From Curtobacterium sp. MCBD17_035 (lineage in GTDB: Bacteria; Actinomycetota; Actinomycetes; Actinomycetales; Microbacteriaceae): DNA of 64,000 bases. Within the stretch, counting starts at the first letter, position 1, and each line of letters starts with the position of its first letter. The notes below the pieces were generated by a model, which did no database searches, was not told the origin of the DNA, and saw only the letters and a list, made by a program, of their open reading frames with translations. The translations under genes were made by a program, and so were the position numbers. The stretch spans positions 1,426,001 through 1,490,000 of the forward strand of contig NZ_CP126279.1 in assembly GCF_003234815.2 (NCBI RefSeq), given 5' to 3'. Shown piece by piece: positions 43,523 through 51,426 of this stretch.

Positions 43523-44356
43523 GTGAATCTGCTCCAGGCCCTCTTGCTCGGCATCGTCGAGGGCGTGACCGAGTTCCTGCCCGTCTCCAGTACCGGCCAC
43601 CTGACGATCGTCGAGAAGCTGCTCGGCCTCCGGGTCGCCAGCCAGGGCGTGACCGCCTTCACCGCGGTGATCCAGGTCGGCGCCATCATCGCCGTGATCG
43701 TCTACTTCTGGCGGGACATCCTGCGCCTGGTCCGCGCGTGGTTCCGCGGCTTGGCGCACCGCGAGGACCGCGACCACGACTACCGGCTGGCCTGGTACGT
43801 CATCATCGCGACGATCCCCATCGGCCTCATCGGGTTCCTCGCGAAGGACCTCATCTCGGGCGGTCTCCGGAACCTCTGGGTCGTCGTCGCCGCGCTCGTG
43901 CTGTGGAGCATCGTCATGTGGGTCGCGGAGCGCGTCGGTCGTCAGGACCGCGGCGAGCAGCGCACCACCGTGACCGACGCGGTCGTGATCGGTCTCGTGC
44001 AGGTGCTCGCGCTCGTGCCGGGCGTGTCGCGGTCCGGGGCCACGATCAGCGCCGGTCTGTTCCGGGGTCTCGACCGCGTCACCGCCACCCGCCTGTCGTT
44101 CTTCCTGTCGATCCCCGCGCTCGTCGCTGCCGGCGGCTACGAGGCCGCGACCGAGGCGAGCGCGATCGGCGCCACGGTCGGCTGGGGCGCCACCCTCGTC
44201 GCGACCGCCGTCAGCTTCGTCGTCGCCCTCGCCGCGATCGCCTGGCTGCTCCGCCTCGTCGCGCGGCACAGCATCGCGGTGTTCATCTGGTACCGGGTGG
44301 CGCTCGCGATCGTCGTCGCGGTGCTGCTGGCGACCGGCGTCATCGCCGCGACCTGA
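43523..44356 (+). CDS. uppP: Undecaprenyl-diphosphate phosphatase
   Basis: Integral membrane phosphatase (BacA) that recycles the peptidoglycan lipid carrier by converting undecaprenyl diphosphate to the monophosphate; its activity confers bacitracin resistance. The 277-residue protein has both active-site regions: EFLPVSSTGHL near residue 17 and PGVSRSGATI near 165. About eight helices are predicted. The start is GTG at 43523 with GGAG eight bases upstream; GTG at 43514 is an alternative. Divergent from kup, followed by unrelated AraC genes. Confidence 0.95.
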   Translation: MNLLQALLLGIVEGVTEFLPVSSTGHLTIVEKLLGLRVASQGVTAFTAVIQVGAIIAVIVYFWRDILRLVRAWFRGLAHREDRDHDYRLAWYVIIATIPIGLIGFLAKDLISGGLRNLWVVVAALVLWSIVMWVAERVGRQDRGEQRTTVTDAVVIGLVQVLALVPGVSRSGATISAGLFRGLDRVTATRLSFFLSIPALVAAGGYEAATEASAIGATVGWGATLVATAVSFVVALAAIAWLLRLVARHSIAVFIWYRVALAIVVAVLLATGVIAAT

Positions 44357-44442
44357 TCGCCGCCGGGACCACGGTCCTCCACGGGTTCCGGACGCGACGG
44401 CGACGGTGGCCTACCCTGGCGACAACGGCTGGGGGAGGCACC

Positions 44443-45402
44443 ATGCAGGAGCCGCAGTCCGGATGGCGCCCGGCCCTCGACGTGGACGACCCGGAAGTGG
44501 CCACCGCCGCGATCCGCCGCTCCATGCCCGCGGCGAGCGTGGAGTCCGACCGGCCGGACTTCCGGTTCCACGCCGAGCAGTACCGGGACGAGCGGCTCGA
44601 CCTCACGCGGTGGGGGTTCCGCGCGCGCGTCGACGGTGGCCGCAGCACCGAGACGAGCGGGGTGACGCTCGTGGTCCCCGGTGGCGGGGTCTACGAGTGG
44701 ACCGCGGGTGACGAGCGGGGCGATCAGGACGCACCGTTCGTCATGCGTCACGGCGTCGGCTACCACGGTCGGTCCGAGGACATGCACCTGACGATCGTGC
44801 GGCTCGAGCAGACACGGTTCGACGACCTCGCTGCGGCGGTCCGTGGGGACGACCCGCGCCCCGTCCGGTTCGCCCAGTCGCTCCCACCCACCCGCGAGGG
44901 CGCCGAGCACCTCGCCCGGACCGTCGCGCTGCAGGCCGCGGTCCTCGAGGGCCGGGCGGCGGGGAGCAGCGCGCTGGTGGCGGCCTCGGTCTACCGCCTG
45001 CTCGTCGTCGGGCTGCTCGAGTCCGTGCCGACCGAGGGCGCGGACGACCGCGAGCGGACGTGCCGTCGCCGGATGCTCGCCACCGTCGACCGTGCCTGCC
45101 GGTACATCGACGACCACGCCGCACTCCCGATCACGGTGGCGGACATCGCCCGGCACGTCGGCACGAGCGAGGCCGGCCTCCGCCGTGCCTTCGGGTTCTG
45201 GCGCTCGCGAGCGCCCGAGGCCGAACTCGAGCGCGCGCGACTCGCCGGGGCGCACCGGGACCTCCTCGCCGCCGAGCCGGGTGACGACGGGCTCATCGAC
45301 ACGATCGCGGCGCGCTGGGGATACGCGTCACCGCGACGGTTCGCGACGCGGTACCGTGCCGTGTACACCGTCGGTCCCGAGGACACCCTCAGGGCCGAGT
45401 GA
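44443..45402 (+). CDS. AraC-family transcriptional regulator (first of a tandem pair)
   Basis: A 319-residue regulator. The N-terminal part (about 45-160) is a cupin-like AraC-binding domain with FRARVDGGRSTETSGVTLVVPGGGVYEW. The C-terminal double helix-turn-helix (about 218-315) includes ITVADIARHVGTSEAGLRRAF and ATRYRAVYTVGP. The usual S-P-x-x-Y-L-R stretch is altered to SRAPEAELERARL. The ATG at 44443 has GGGGGAGG upstream. A second AraC gene follows 21 bp later, and the pair is likely co-transcribed. Target unknown. Confidence 0.88.
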   Translation: MQEPQSGWRPALDVDDPEVATAAIRRSMPAASVESDRPDFRFHAEQYRDERLDLTRWGFRARVDGGRSTETSGVTLVVPGGGVYEWTAGDERGDQDAPFVMRHGVGYHGRSEDMHLTIVRLEQTRFDDLAAAVRGDDPRPVRFAQSLPPTREGAEHLARTVALQAAVLEGRAAGSSALVAASVYRLLVVGLLESVPTEGADDRERTCRRRMLATVDRACRYIDDHAALPITVADIARHVGTSEAGLRRAFGFWRSRAPEAELERARLAGAHRDLLAAEPGDDGLIDTIAARWGYASPRRFATRYRAVYTVGPEDTLRAE

Positions 45403-45423
45403 GCAGGACACCCTCCTTCCGCG

Positions 45424-46386
45424 ATGCGCAACGTCTTCTTCAGCTCCGGGCGGTCCGTCCGTGTCGACACCGACTCGGCGGACCGTGCCCTCGTCGCGCT
45501 CCGGGACGCCTTCGACGTCGAGCGCGTCGAGGTCGCCGACGGGCCGTTCCGGTTCCGGCAGGAGGTCACCGGGCAGGGGCGGTTCGCGGTCGCCCGGGTC
45601 CGCGTGCAGGGTCGGCTGGTCATGGAGTCCCAGCCGCTGCCGTTCTGGTCCGTCATCGCGCTCGACGCCGGACGGGTCGAGGTGAGCACCGCCGCCGGCA
45701 CCCTCGTCCGGTCCGACGCCACGCCGCTCCTGTTCCCGCGCGACGGACGCAAGCGCGTGGTCTGGGAGGACGCCGAGTTCCGCCAGATCGTGCTCCGCGA
45801 GGAGGACGCGCGCCGGGAGTTCGACACGATGGGGTTGCCGCCCGGTGCCCTGCGCGTGCACGACGCACCGGACGGCGAGGTCGCCCGACTGCACTGGCAG
45901 GCCGTCGCCGACCACGTGCGGCAGGTCACCGCGAGCGGGATGCTCGTCGACAGCCCGATCGTGCGCGCGGCCACGTTCCACGTCCTGGTCGCCGCGTTCG
46001 TCGAGGCCTTCGTCGACCGGCAGGCCACTCCCGTGCCGGTCGACCCGGGAGCGGGTTCGCCCATCGGCGTGCGCCGGGCCCTGCAGTTCATCCAGGCCCA
46101 CGCCGCCGAAGAGCTGTCCGTCGACGAGATCGCGGCCTCAGCCGGGATGAGTCCCCGGGGTCTGCAGGCGGCGTTCCTCCGGCAGCTCGGCCACAGCCCG
46201 ATGACCGCGCTCCGTCGTGAGCGACTCCGGCGAGCCCACGAGGCACTCCTGCTCGCGCGGGACGGCTCCGGCACGACGGTCGCCGCGGTGGCCGCGCACT
46301 GGCGGTTCAGCAACCCCGGCCGGTTCGCCACGCAGTACCTCCGCGAGTACGGGCGGTCGCCCCGCGAGACCCTGCGCGCCGACTGA
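45424..46386 (+). CDS. AraC-family transcriptional regulator (second of a tandem pair)
   Basis: A 320-residue regulator with an N-terminal ligand-binding-type region (FFSSGRSVRVDTDS; FRFRQEVTGQGRFAVAR) and a canonical AraC domain at the C-terminus: LSVDEIAASAGMSPRGLQAAF, SPMTALRRERLRRAHEALL, FSNPGRFATQYLREYGRSP. This resembles the AraC members that begin with an arabinose-binding-like domain of the AraC-N type. It is more typical than its neighbour. ATG at 45424 without a clear ribosome site, consistent with translational coupling. It converges with an aldo/keto reductase 48 bp away. Confidence 0.9.
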   Translation: MRNVFFSSGRSVRVDTDSADRALVALRDAFDVERVEVADGPFRFRQEVTGQGRFAVARVRVQGRLVMESQPLPFWSVIALDAGRVEVSTAAGTLVRSDATPLLFPRDGRKRVVWEDAEFRQIVLREEDARREFDTMGLPPGALRVHDAPDGEVARLHWQAVADHVRQVTASGMLVDSPIVRAATFHVLVAAFVEAFVDRQATPVPVDPGAGSPIGVRRALQFIQAHAAEELSVDEIAASAGMSPRGLQAAFLRQLGHSPMTALRRERLRRAHEALLLARDGSGTTVAAVAAHWRFSNPGRFATQYLREYGRSPRETLRAD

Positions 46387-46434
46387 CGACGGCGTGCCCC
46401 GGGCGCCCGGGAGACCCGCCGCCGGCCCGTTCGG

Positions 46435-47304
46435 TCAGCCCGCGATCGCGTCGAGTTCGCGGACGGCGTCCTCCGGCAGGTCGAGCGCCGCGCCCGCCAC
46501 GTTCTCGCGCAGGTGGGCGACCGAGGACGTACCGGGGATGAGCAGCACGTTCGGTGACCGCTGCAGTAGCCAGGCGAGCGACACGGCCATCGGGGTCGCG
46601 TCGAGGCGGTCAGCGACCGAGGCGAGCACGTCGGACTGCAGGGGCGTGAACCCGCCGAGCGGGAAGTAGGGGACGTAGGCCACACGGTGCTCCGCGAGCA
46701 GGTCCACGAAGGCGTCGTCCTGTCGATTCGCGATGTTGTAGAAGTTCTGCACCGTGACGACCGGGGCGATCGCTCGGGCCTCGTCGTACTGCTCGCGGCT
46801 CACCGTGCTCAGCCCGAGGTGGCGGATGAGCCCCTGCTGCTGCAGGTCGGCCAACGCGGCGAAGCGCTCCCCGATCGATCCCGGCTCGGGGGAGTCGAAC
46901 CCCCCGACGCGCAGGTTGACGACGTCGAGGGTGTCGACGCCGAGCCGCTCGAGGTTGTCGTGGACCTGGGTGCGGAGCTGGTCCGGTTCGTTCGCGTGAA
47001 TCCAGGCACCGTCGTCGCCACGGACGGAGCCGACCTTCGTGACGATGGTCAGCTGCTCCGGGTAGGGATGCAGGGCCTCCCGGATCAGCTCGTTGGTCAC
47101 GAACGGTCCGTAGAAGTCCGCGGTGTCGATGTGCGTGACGCCGAGCTCGACGACGGTGCGGAGCACCGCGATCGCCTCGTCGTGGTCGCGGGCCGGGCCG
47201 AACACGTTCGGACCGGCGAGCTGCATCGCGCCGTACCCGGAGCGGGTGAGTTCGAGGTCGTCGGCCAGGCGGTAGGTGCCGCCGGGGAGTGTGGTGGTCA
47301 TCAT
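46435..47304 (-). CDS. Aldo/keto reductase
   Basis: A 289-residue NADPH-dependent TIM-barrel oxidoreductase. The catalytic Asp and Tyr are in HIDTADFYGP, and Lys in IVTKVGS. The usual catalytic His position reads DVVNLRVGG, a variant seen in the AKR subgroup related to pyridoxal reductases, so the proton relay differs. The NADPH-binding end contains LLIPGTSSVAHLRENV. The start is ATG at 47302-47304, one of two adjacent ATGs, with GAGAGGA upstream. Divergent from an XRE regulator, which may control it. The natural substrate is an aldehyde or ketone, not determined. Confidence 0.9.
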   Translation of the reverse strand: MMTTTLPGGTYRLADDLELTRSGYGAMQLAGPNVFGPARDHDEAIAVLRTVVELGVTHIDTADFYGPFVTNELIREALHPYPEQLTIVTKVGSVRGDDGAWIHANEPDQLRTQVHDNLERLGVDTLDVVNLRVGGFDSPEPGSIGERFAALADLQQQGLIRHLGLSTVSREQYDEARAIAPVVTVQNFYNIANRQDDAFVDLLAEHRVAYVPYFPLGGFTPLQSDVLASVADRLDATPMAVSLAWLLQRSPNVLLIPGTSSVAHLRENVAGAALDLPEDAVRELDAIAG

Positions 47305-47466
47305 GGGTCCTCTCCGGACGAGGACGTGCCGGCCGGGGCTGGCGCGGTCGTCCCCTCGTCCGTGGACCATGCTGGCCGTGTCGCCCGTCCGGCGGGATCG
47401 TCCCTGCGTTCCTGGGGACGGCAGGACCAGGAACGCGGTCCGGGAGGACGACTAGCGTTGCCGGAC

Positions 47467-48357
47467 ATGGACGACGGCAACCCGCTCGGCGAGTACCTCC
47501 GCGCGCGACGGGAGCAGGTCCGACCCGAGGACGTCGGTCTCACCGTCCGCGGCCTCCGCCGCGTCCCCGGGCTCCGGCGTGAGGAGGTCGCGATGCTCGC
47601 CGGTGTCAGCGCCGACTACTACCTGCGGCTCGAACAGGGTCGCGACCGCAACCCGTCGGCCCAGGTGCTCGCGGCGCTGGCCGACGCGCTCCGCCTGGAC
47701 GCGCCCGCGACCGATCACCTCATGTCGCTCGCGGCGCAGCGCGCACACCGTGCTCCGACCCGTCGCACCGGACCGGACCGGGTCCCCTCCGGGGTCGCGA
47801 TGCTCCTCGAGTCCCTCGGTATCCCCGCGTTCGTCGAGACCCGGACGTTCGACGTGCTCGCCGCGAACCGGCACGCGTCAGCCCTCGCCCCCGGCTTCCG
47901 GCCCGGGCGGAACCGCCTGCTCGACGTGTTCCTCGACCCGGCCGAGCGGGAGCTCTGGCGCGACTGGGACCGCGCGGTCGCCCGCCTCGTCGCCGGGTTC
48001 CGCGCCTCCGTGGGAGCGGCGACGGACGATCCCCGGTGCGTCGAGGTCGTCGGGGAGCTGTCGCTCCGCAGTCCGCTGTTCCGCACCCTGTGGGCGCGCC
48101 ACGACGTCCGCCCGGTCGAGGGTGCCCCCACCGAACTCGTCCACCCCGAGGTCGGACCGATGACGCTGCTGCGCGAGAAGCTCGCGGTCACCGGCACGGA
48201 CGGTCAGGTGCTCGTCCTGTACCACGCGGAGCCGGGGTCGACATCGGAGGCCGCGCTCGCGCTGCTCGGATCGCTCGCCGCGACGACGGCGCCCGCGACG
48301 ACGACGACCGCCGCTGCGGCCGGGCCCGCCGCAGCGGAGGACCTCACTCGACCATGA
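47467..48357 (+). CDS. XRE-family regulator with MmyB-like ligand-binding domain
   Basis: A 296-residue regulator. The helix-turn-helix is GLRREEVAMLAGVSADYYLRLEQG (N-terminal, first 90 residues). The remainder matches the MmyB-like domain (VETRTFDVLAANRHASALAP, then HPEVGPMTLLREKLAV and YHAEPGSTSEAALALL). These regulators typically sit next to and control an oxidoreductase, here the divergent aldo/keto reductase. The C-terminal 30 residues are Ala/Thr-rich and low complexity. Start ATG at 47467. The last 14 bp overlap the end of the convergent decarboxylase gene. Confidence 0.9.
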   Translation: MDDGNPLGEYLRARREQVRPEDVGLTVRGLRRVPGLRREEVAMLAGVSADYYLRLEQGRDRNPSAQVLAALADALRLDAPATDHLMSLAAQRAHRAPTRRTGPDRVPSGVAMLLESLGIPAFVETRTFDVLAANRHASALAPGFRPGRNRLLDVFLDPAERELWRDWDRAVARLVAGFRASVGAATDDPRCVEVVGELSLRSPLFRTLWARHDVRPVEGAPTELVHPEVGPMTLLREKLAVTGTDGQVLVLYHAEPGSTSEAALALLGSLAATTAPATTTTAAAAGPAAAEDLTRP

Positions 48358-49816
48358 CCCGGATCGTGCCGAGGCTGCCGTCGGTCGGATCGGGGAGCAC
48401 CATGCCCGCCTCGAGCCCGCTCCTGAGGTAGTCGATCACCTCGGCGGTCAGGCGTTCCCCGGGCACGTACGCGGGGACGCCGGGCGGGTACGGGGTCGCC
48501 TGCTCGGCGGCGATCCGCCCCGCGGCCTCTTCGGCGGGGACGTTCTCGCACTCGCCGAAGAACGCCCGGCGCGGGGTGACGACGGACTCGAGCAGCAGCT
48601 TCGACGGGTCGGGGATCCGCACCTCGGGCGACCGTGGCAGCTCCGACGCCGACGCGGCCAGGGACTCGAGCCCGTGCACGAGCCGGTCGGTCGTGAACGC
48701 GTCGTCGGCGACCGAGATGTCGATGCCGAGGTGCCGGTGGTCCGACAGGCCGAGGTCGATGCGGTGGTGCTCGCGGAGCCAGTCGAGTCCCTGGTACCCG
48801 CTGATCCCGAGCTCGTGGACGTCGAGGAGCATCCGCATGGGGTCGAGCTGGTGCGACGCCTCGGCGCCGAGGAGCTCGTCACGGAGCACGTGGATCCCGT
48901 CGATCGCCTCGATGCGGTCCCGCGTGCGGTCGGCCAGGTCGACGGCGCTCCGGATGAGGCCCGCCCCGTCCCGCACCATGTGCCGACGCCAGCCGTCCAT
49001 CGCCGCGTAGATGAGCACGTTCGGGCTGGTCGTCATGAGCATGTCCGCGCACGCCCACAGGTGGTCGTGGTCGACGAGATCGCCCTTGAGGTGGAGCACG
49101 GACCCCTGCTCGAACCCGAGACCCATCTTGTGCACGCTCGTCACGCACACGTCCGCGCCGGCGTTCATCGCCCACGTCGGCAGGAGTTCCGAGAACGGCA
49201 GGTGCGCACCCCAGGCCTCGTCGACGATGAGCGGCTTGCCGAACTCGTGGCACACGGCGGCGATGCCCTCGATGTCCGCGCAGGTGCCGTACGGCGTCGG
49301 GCTCACCACGAGCGCGCCCGCGGCGTCGGGGTGCTCCTGCCACACGGCGCGGTAGTCCTCGGGGGAGGCCGGGTGCGAGATGTGCTGGTCCGCGTCGAAC
49401 CGCGGCGTCACCCAGTACGGCTGGAGTCCGGAGAACACCAGGCCCGCGGTCACGGACTTGTGCGCGTCCCGCGGCATGATGATCCCGCCGTCGACACCCG
49501 CCACGGCGAGCATCGCGGCCTTGACCGACAAGGAGCTGCCGCAGGTCGAGAAGAACACGGTGTCGGCGTGCACCGCCTGGGCCATGAGGGCCTCGGCCGT
49601 GGGCAGGTAGCCGTTCGACGAGGTCCGGTCGTCGAGGCCGCCGCTCTCGAGCACGTCGTCGCGGAACGGGTCCTTGCCGAGCACGGCGAGGGTGTCCGCG
49701 TCGATCCCGCGGCCCTGCCGGTGCCCGGGCGGCGAGAACCCGTAGCGGTCGCGGCCGTGGTAGTCCCGGAGGGCGTCGAGGAACGGTGCGTCGGCCTGGT
49801 CGAGTTCGTCGCTCAT
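48344..49816 (-). CDS. Orn/Lys/Arg-type decarboxylase, PLP fold type I
   Basis: A 490-residue amino-acid decarboxylase of the ornithine/lysine/arginine family, missing the N-terminal wing domain, like the short SpeA/Cad-type actinobacterial forms. The PLP-binding lysine is Lys230 in TSVHKMGLGFEQGSVLH; Asp199 in IVDEAWGAH contacts the pyridine nitrogen. SPPGHRQGRG near residue 28 is the typical N-terminus. It produces cadaverine, putrescine or agmatine; substrate not decidable. Start ATG at 49814-49816. Upstream lie three 20 bp direct repeats. Confidence 0.92.
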   Translation of the reverse strand: MSDELDQADAPFLDALRDYHGRDRYGFSPPGHRQGRGIDADTLAVLGKDPFRDDVLESGGLDDRTSSNGYLPTAEALMAQAVHADTVFFSTCGSSLSVKAAMLAVAGVDGGIIMPRDAHKSVTAGLVFSGLQPYWVTPRFDADQHISHPASPEDYRAVWQEHPDAAGALVVSPTPYGTCADIEGIAAVCHEFGKPLIVDEAWGAHLPFSELLPTWAMNAGADVCVTSVHKMGLGFEQGSVLHLKGDLVDHDHLWACADMLMTTSPNVLIYAAMDGWRRHMVRDGAGLIRSAVDLADRTRDRIEAIDGIHVLRDELLGAEASHQLDPMRMLLDVHELGISGYQGLDWLREHHRIDLGLSDHRHLGIDISVADDAFTTDRLVHGLESLAASASELPRSPEVRIPDPSKLLLESVVTPRRAFFGECENVPAEEAAGRIAAEQATPYPPGVPAYVPGERLTAEVIDYLRSGLEAGMVLPDPTDGSLGTIRVMVE

Positions 49817-49876
49817 GCACCCCGTCTACCGTCCGCCCGGCGACCACGATCCAGGAACCGTCCCGGGCCCTCGCCC

Positions 49877-49940
49877 GAGGGACGCACCAGCGCGCGTGAG
49901 GAACGCACCAGCGCGCGCCCGAGGGACGCACCAGCGCGCC
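49877..49940. repeat. Three 20 bp direct repeats upstream of the decarboxylase
   Basis: Copies at 49877-49896, 49898-49917 and 49921-49940 share the core ACGCACCAGCGCGC and differ at one or two positions. They lie in the 192 bp divergent interval between the decarboxylase and the glycerate kinase. Start-to-start spacing is 21 and 23 bp, about two helical turns. Confidence 0.85.
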
Positions 49941-50008
49941 GGCAGTAGCGTGTGCCACGTGAGCGACGGCGCGAGCGGCGGCAGCGGACCCGACCGGGGT
50001 CGGCCCTG

Positions 50009-51091
50009 ATGCGCGTGCTCGTCGCTCCCGACGCGTTCAAGGGCACGGCGTCGGCGGCGTCCATCGCCCGTGCGCTCGCCCACGGATGGCGCGCCGAGCG
50101 GCCCGGTGACGTCCTCGACCTCGCACCGATGGCCGACGGCGGCGAGGGCACGATCGACGCCTTCGCCACCGCGTTCCCCGACGCCGAGCGCGTCCCGGTC
50201 GTCGTGCGCGACCCCGACGACCGGCCGGTGCACGCCGAGTGGCTCCGGCTCCCGGACGGCCGAGGCCTGGTCGAACTGGCATCGACGAGCGGCATCACCC
50301 TGCTCGACCACCCCCGGCCGGACAGCGCCCACACCCATGGCTTCGGTGCCGCGATCGCCGCCGCGCTCGGGGCGGGAGCACGCGGAGTCGTCCTCGCCAT
50401 CGGGGGGAGCGCCTCGACGGACGGCGGTCTCGGCGTGCTGCGGGAACTCGGACTCCGCCTGCGCCCACCGCTGGGGCCGGACGACACCGGCGGTGCCGCG
50501 CTCGACCGGATCGAGGCCGTGGACCGCGCCACGCTCCGTCCGACCCCGGAGGGCGTCCGGATCCTGACCGACGTCACCGCCCCGCTGCTCGGGCCCCGGG
50601 GCGCCGCCGCCGTGTTCGGACCGCAGAAGGGCATCACACCGGATCGCGTCCCCGTGCACGAGGCACGGTTGCGCCGATGGGCCTCGATGTTCCCCGACGT
50701 CGACCCGGACACCCCGGGAGCGGGAGCCGCGGGCGGCACCGGGTTCGGCCTCCTGGCCTGGGGCGGGACCATCGCACTCGGCGGCGAGGCGGTGGCCGAG
50801 GTCCTCGACCTGGCCGACCGCGTGCTCCACGCGGACCTCGTCGTCACCGGCGAGGGACGGTTCGACGGTCAGACCGCGGGCGGCAAGGTCGTGGCCGTCG
50901 TGCAGGCGCTCGCCGCGGCCGCACGGCGCCCGGTCGCCCTGGTGGCGGGGGAGATCGCCGTGGACCCGCGTGGGTTCGCGCACGCCGTGGCGCTCACCGA
51001 CCTGACGGACCGGGCGTCGGCGATGCGGGGCGCGCTCGCGTGGTCTCGCACGGCCGGGGCGCGGCTGGCGGTGGCAGCGAGCGCCGCATGA
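50009..51091 (+). CDS. Glycerate kinase (type II, GlxK-like)
   Basis: Phosphorylates glycerate, feeding it into glycolysis. The 360-residue protein begins VLVAPDAFKGTASA, has MADGGEGTIDAF, IGGSASTDGGLGVL, TDVTAPLLGPRGAA with GPQKG, and the C-terminal TGEGRFDGQTAGGK. These are the family's conserved blocks. Its ATG at 50009 is the one that starts the conserved domain; the upstream open frame is unconserved. The gene is divergent from the decarboxylase. No glyoxylate genes lie nearby, so the glycerate source is unknown. Confidence 0.93.
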   Translation: MRVLVAPDAFKGTASAASIARALAHGWRAERPGDVLDLAPMADGGEGTIDAFATAFPDAERVPVVVRDPDDRPVHAEWLRLPDGRGLVELASTSGITLLDHPRPDSAHTHGFGAAIAAALGAGARGVVLAIGGSASTDGGLGVLRELGLRLRPPLGPDDTGGAALDRIEAVDRATLRPTPEGVRILTDVTAPLLGPRGAAAVFGPQKGITPDRVPVHEARLRRWASMFPDVDPDTPGAGAAGGTGFGLLAWGGTIALGGEAVAEVLDLADRVLHADLVVTGEGRFDGQTAGGKVVAVVQALAAAARRPVALVAGEIAVDPRGFAHAVALTDLTDRASAMRGALAWSRTAGARLAVAASAA

Positions 51092-51116
51092 GCGGCGCGC
51101 GCGCCACGTCCGTGGG

Positions 51117-51416
51117 TCAGGCCACCGGCTCCACGACGCCGGCCGTCGCGAGCTCCTCGGTCAGCTCGGCGTCCGACGGCTCGACCACGTGCCGGCCGTT
51201 CGGGAACACGATGACGGGGATGCTCTTCCGGCCGCTGATCGCCTCGGCCCGGGTGGCGCCGTCCGCCACCGCCTCGAGGTCGACGTACTCGTAGTCCACC
51301 GCGAGCCGGTCGAGCAACGCCTTGGAACGACGGCAGTCCGAGCACCAGGCAGCGCCGTACATGGTGACGCGGTCGGGAGTGGTCAGGCGGGCGTCGAGTG
51401 CTGCGGCATCGGTCAT
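51117..51416 (-). CDS. Glutaredoxin-like (mycoredoxin-type) protein
   Basis: A 99-residue thioredoxin-fold protein. The active site is CSDC in YGAAWCSDCRRSKALL, with a cis-proline in KSIPVIVFPNG. Actinobacterial mycoredoxins of this size reduce mycothiol mixed disulfides. Its C-terminal Cys is present, so dithiol chemistry is possible. The ATG at 51414-51416 lies 10 bp beyond the stop of the dehydratase fusion on the same strand, so the two are probably co-transcribed, though a functional link is not obvious. Confidence 0.88.
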   Translation of the reverse strand: MTDAAALDARLTTPDRVTMYGAAWCSDCRRSKALLDRLAVDYEYVDLEAVADGATRAEAISGRKSIPVIVFPNGRHVVEPSDAELTEELATAGVVEPVA

Positions 51417-51426
51417 GCACCCGACG

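Noticed and set aside
46398-46411. CCCGGGCGCCCGGG palindrome between convergent genes as a terminator
   Set aside because: It is self-complementary with no usable loop and is common by chance in such GC-rich DNA.
49877-49940. CRISPR-like array from the three 20 bp repeats
   Set aside because: Spacers are only 1-3 bp, no cas genes, only three copies.
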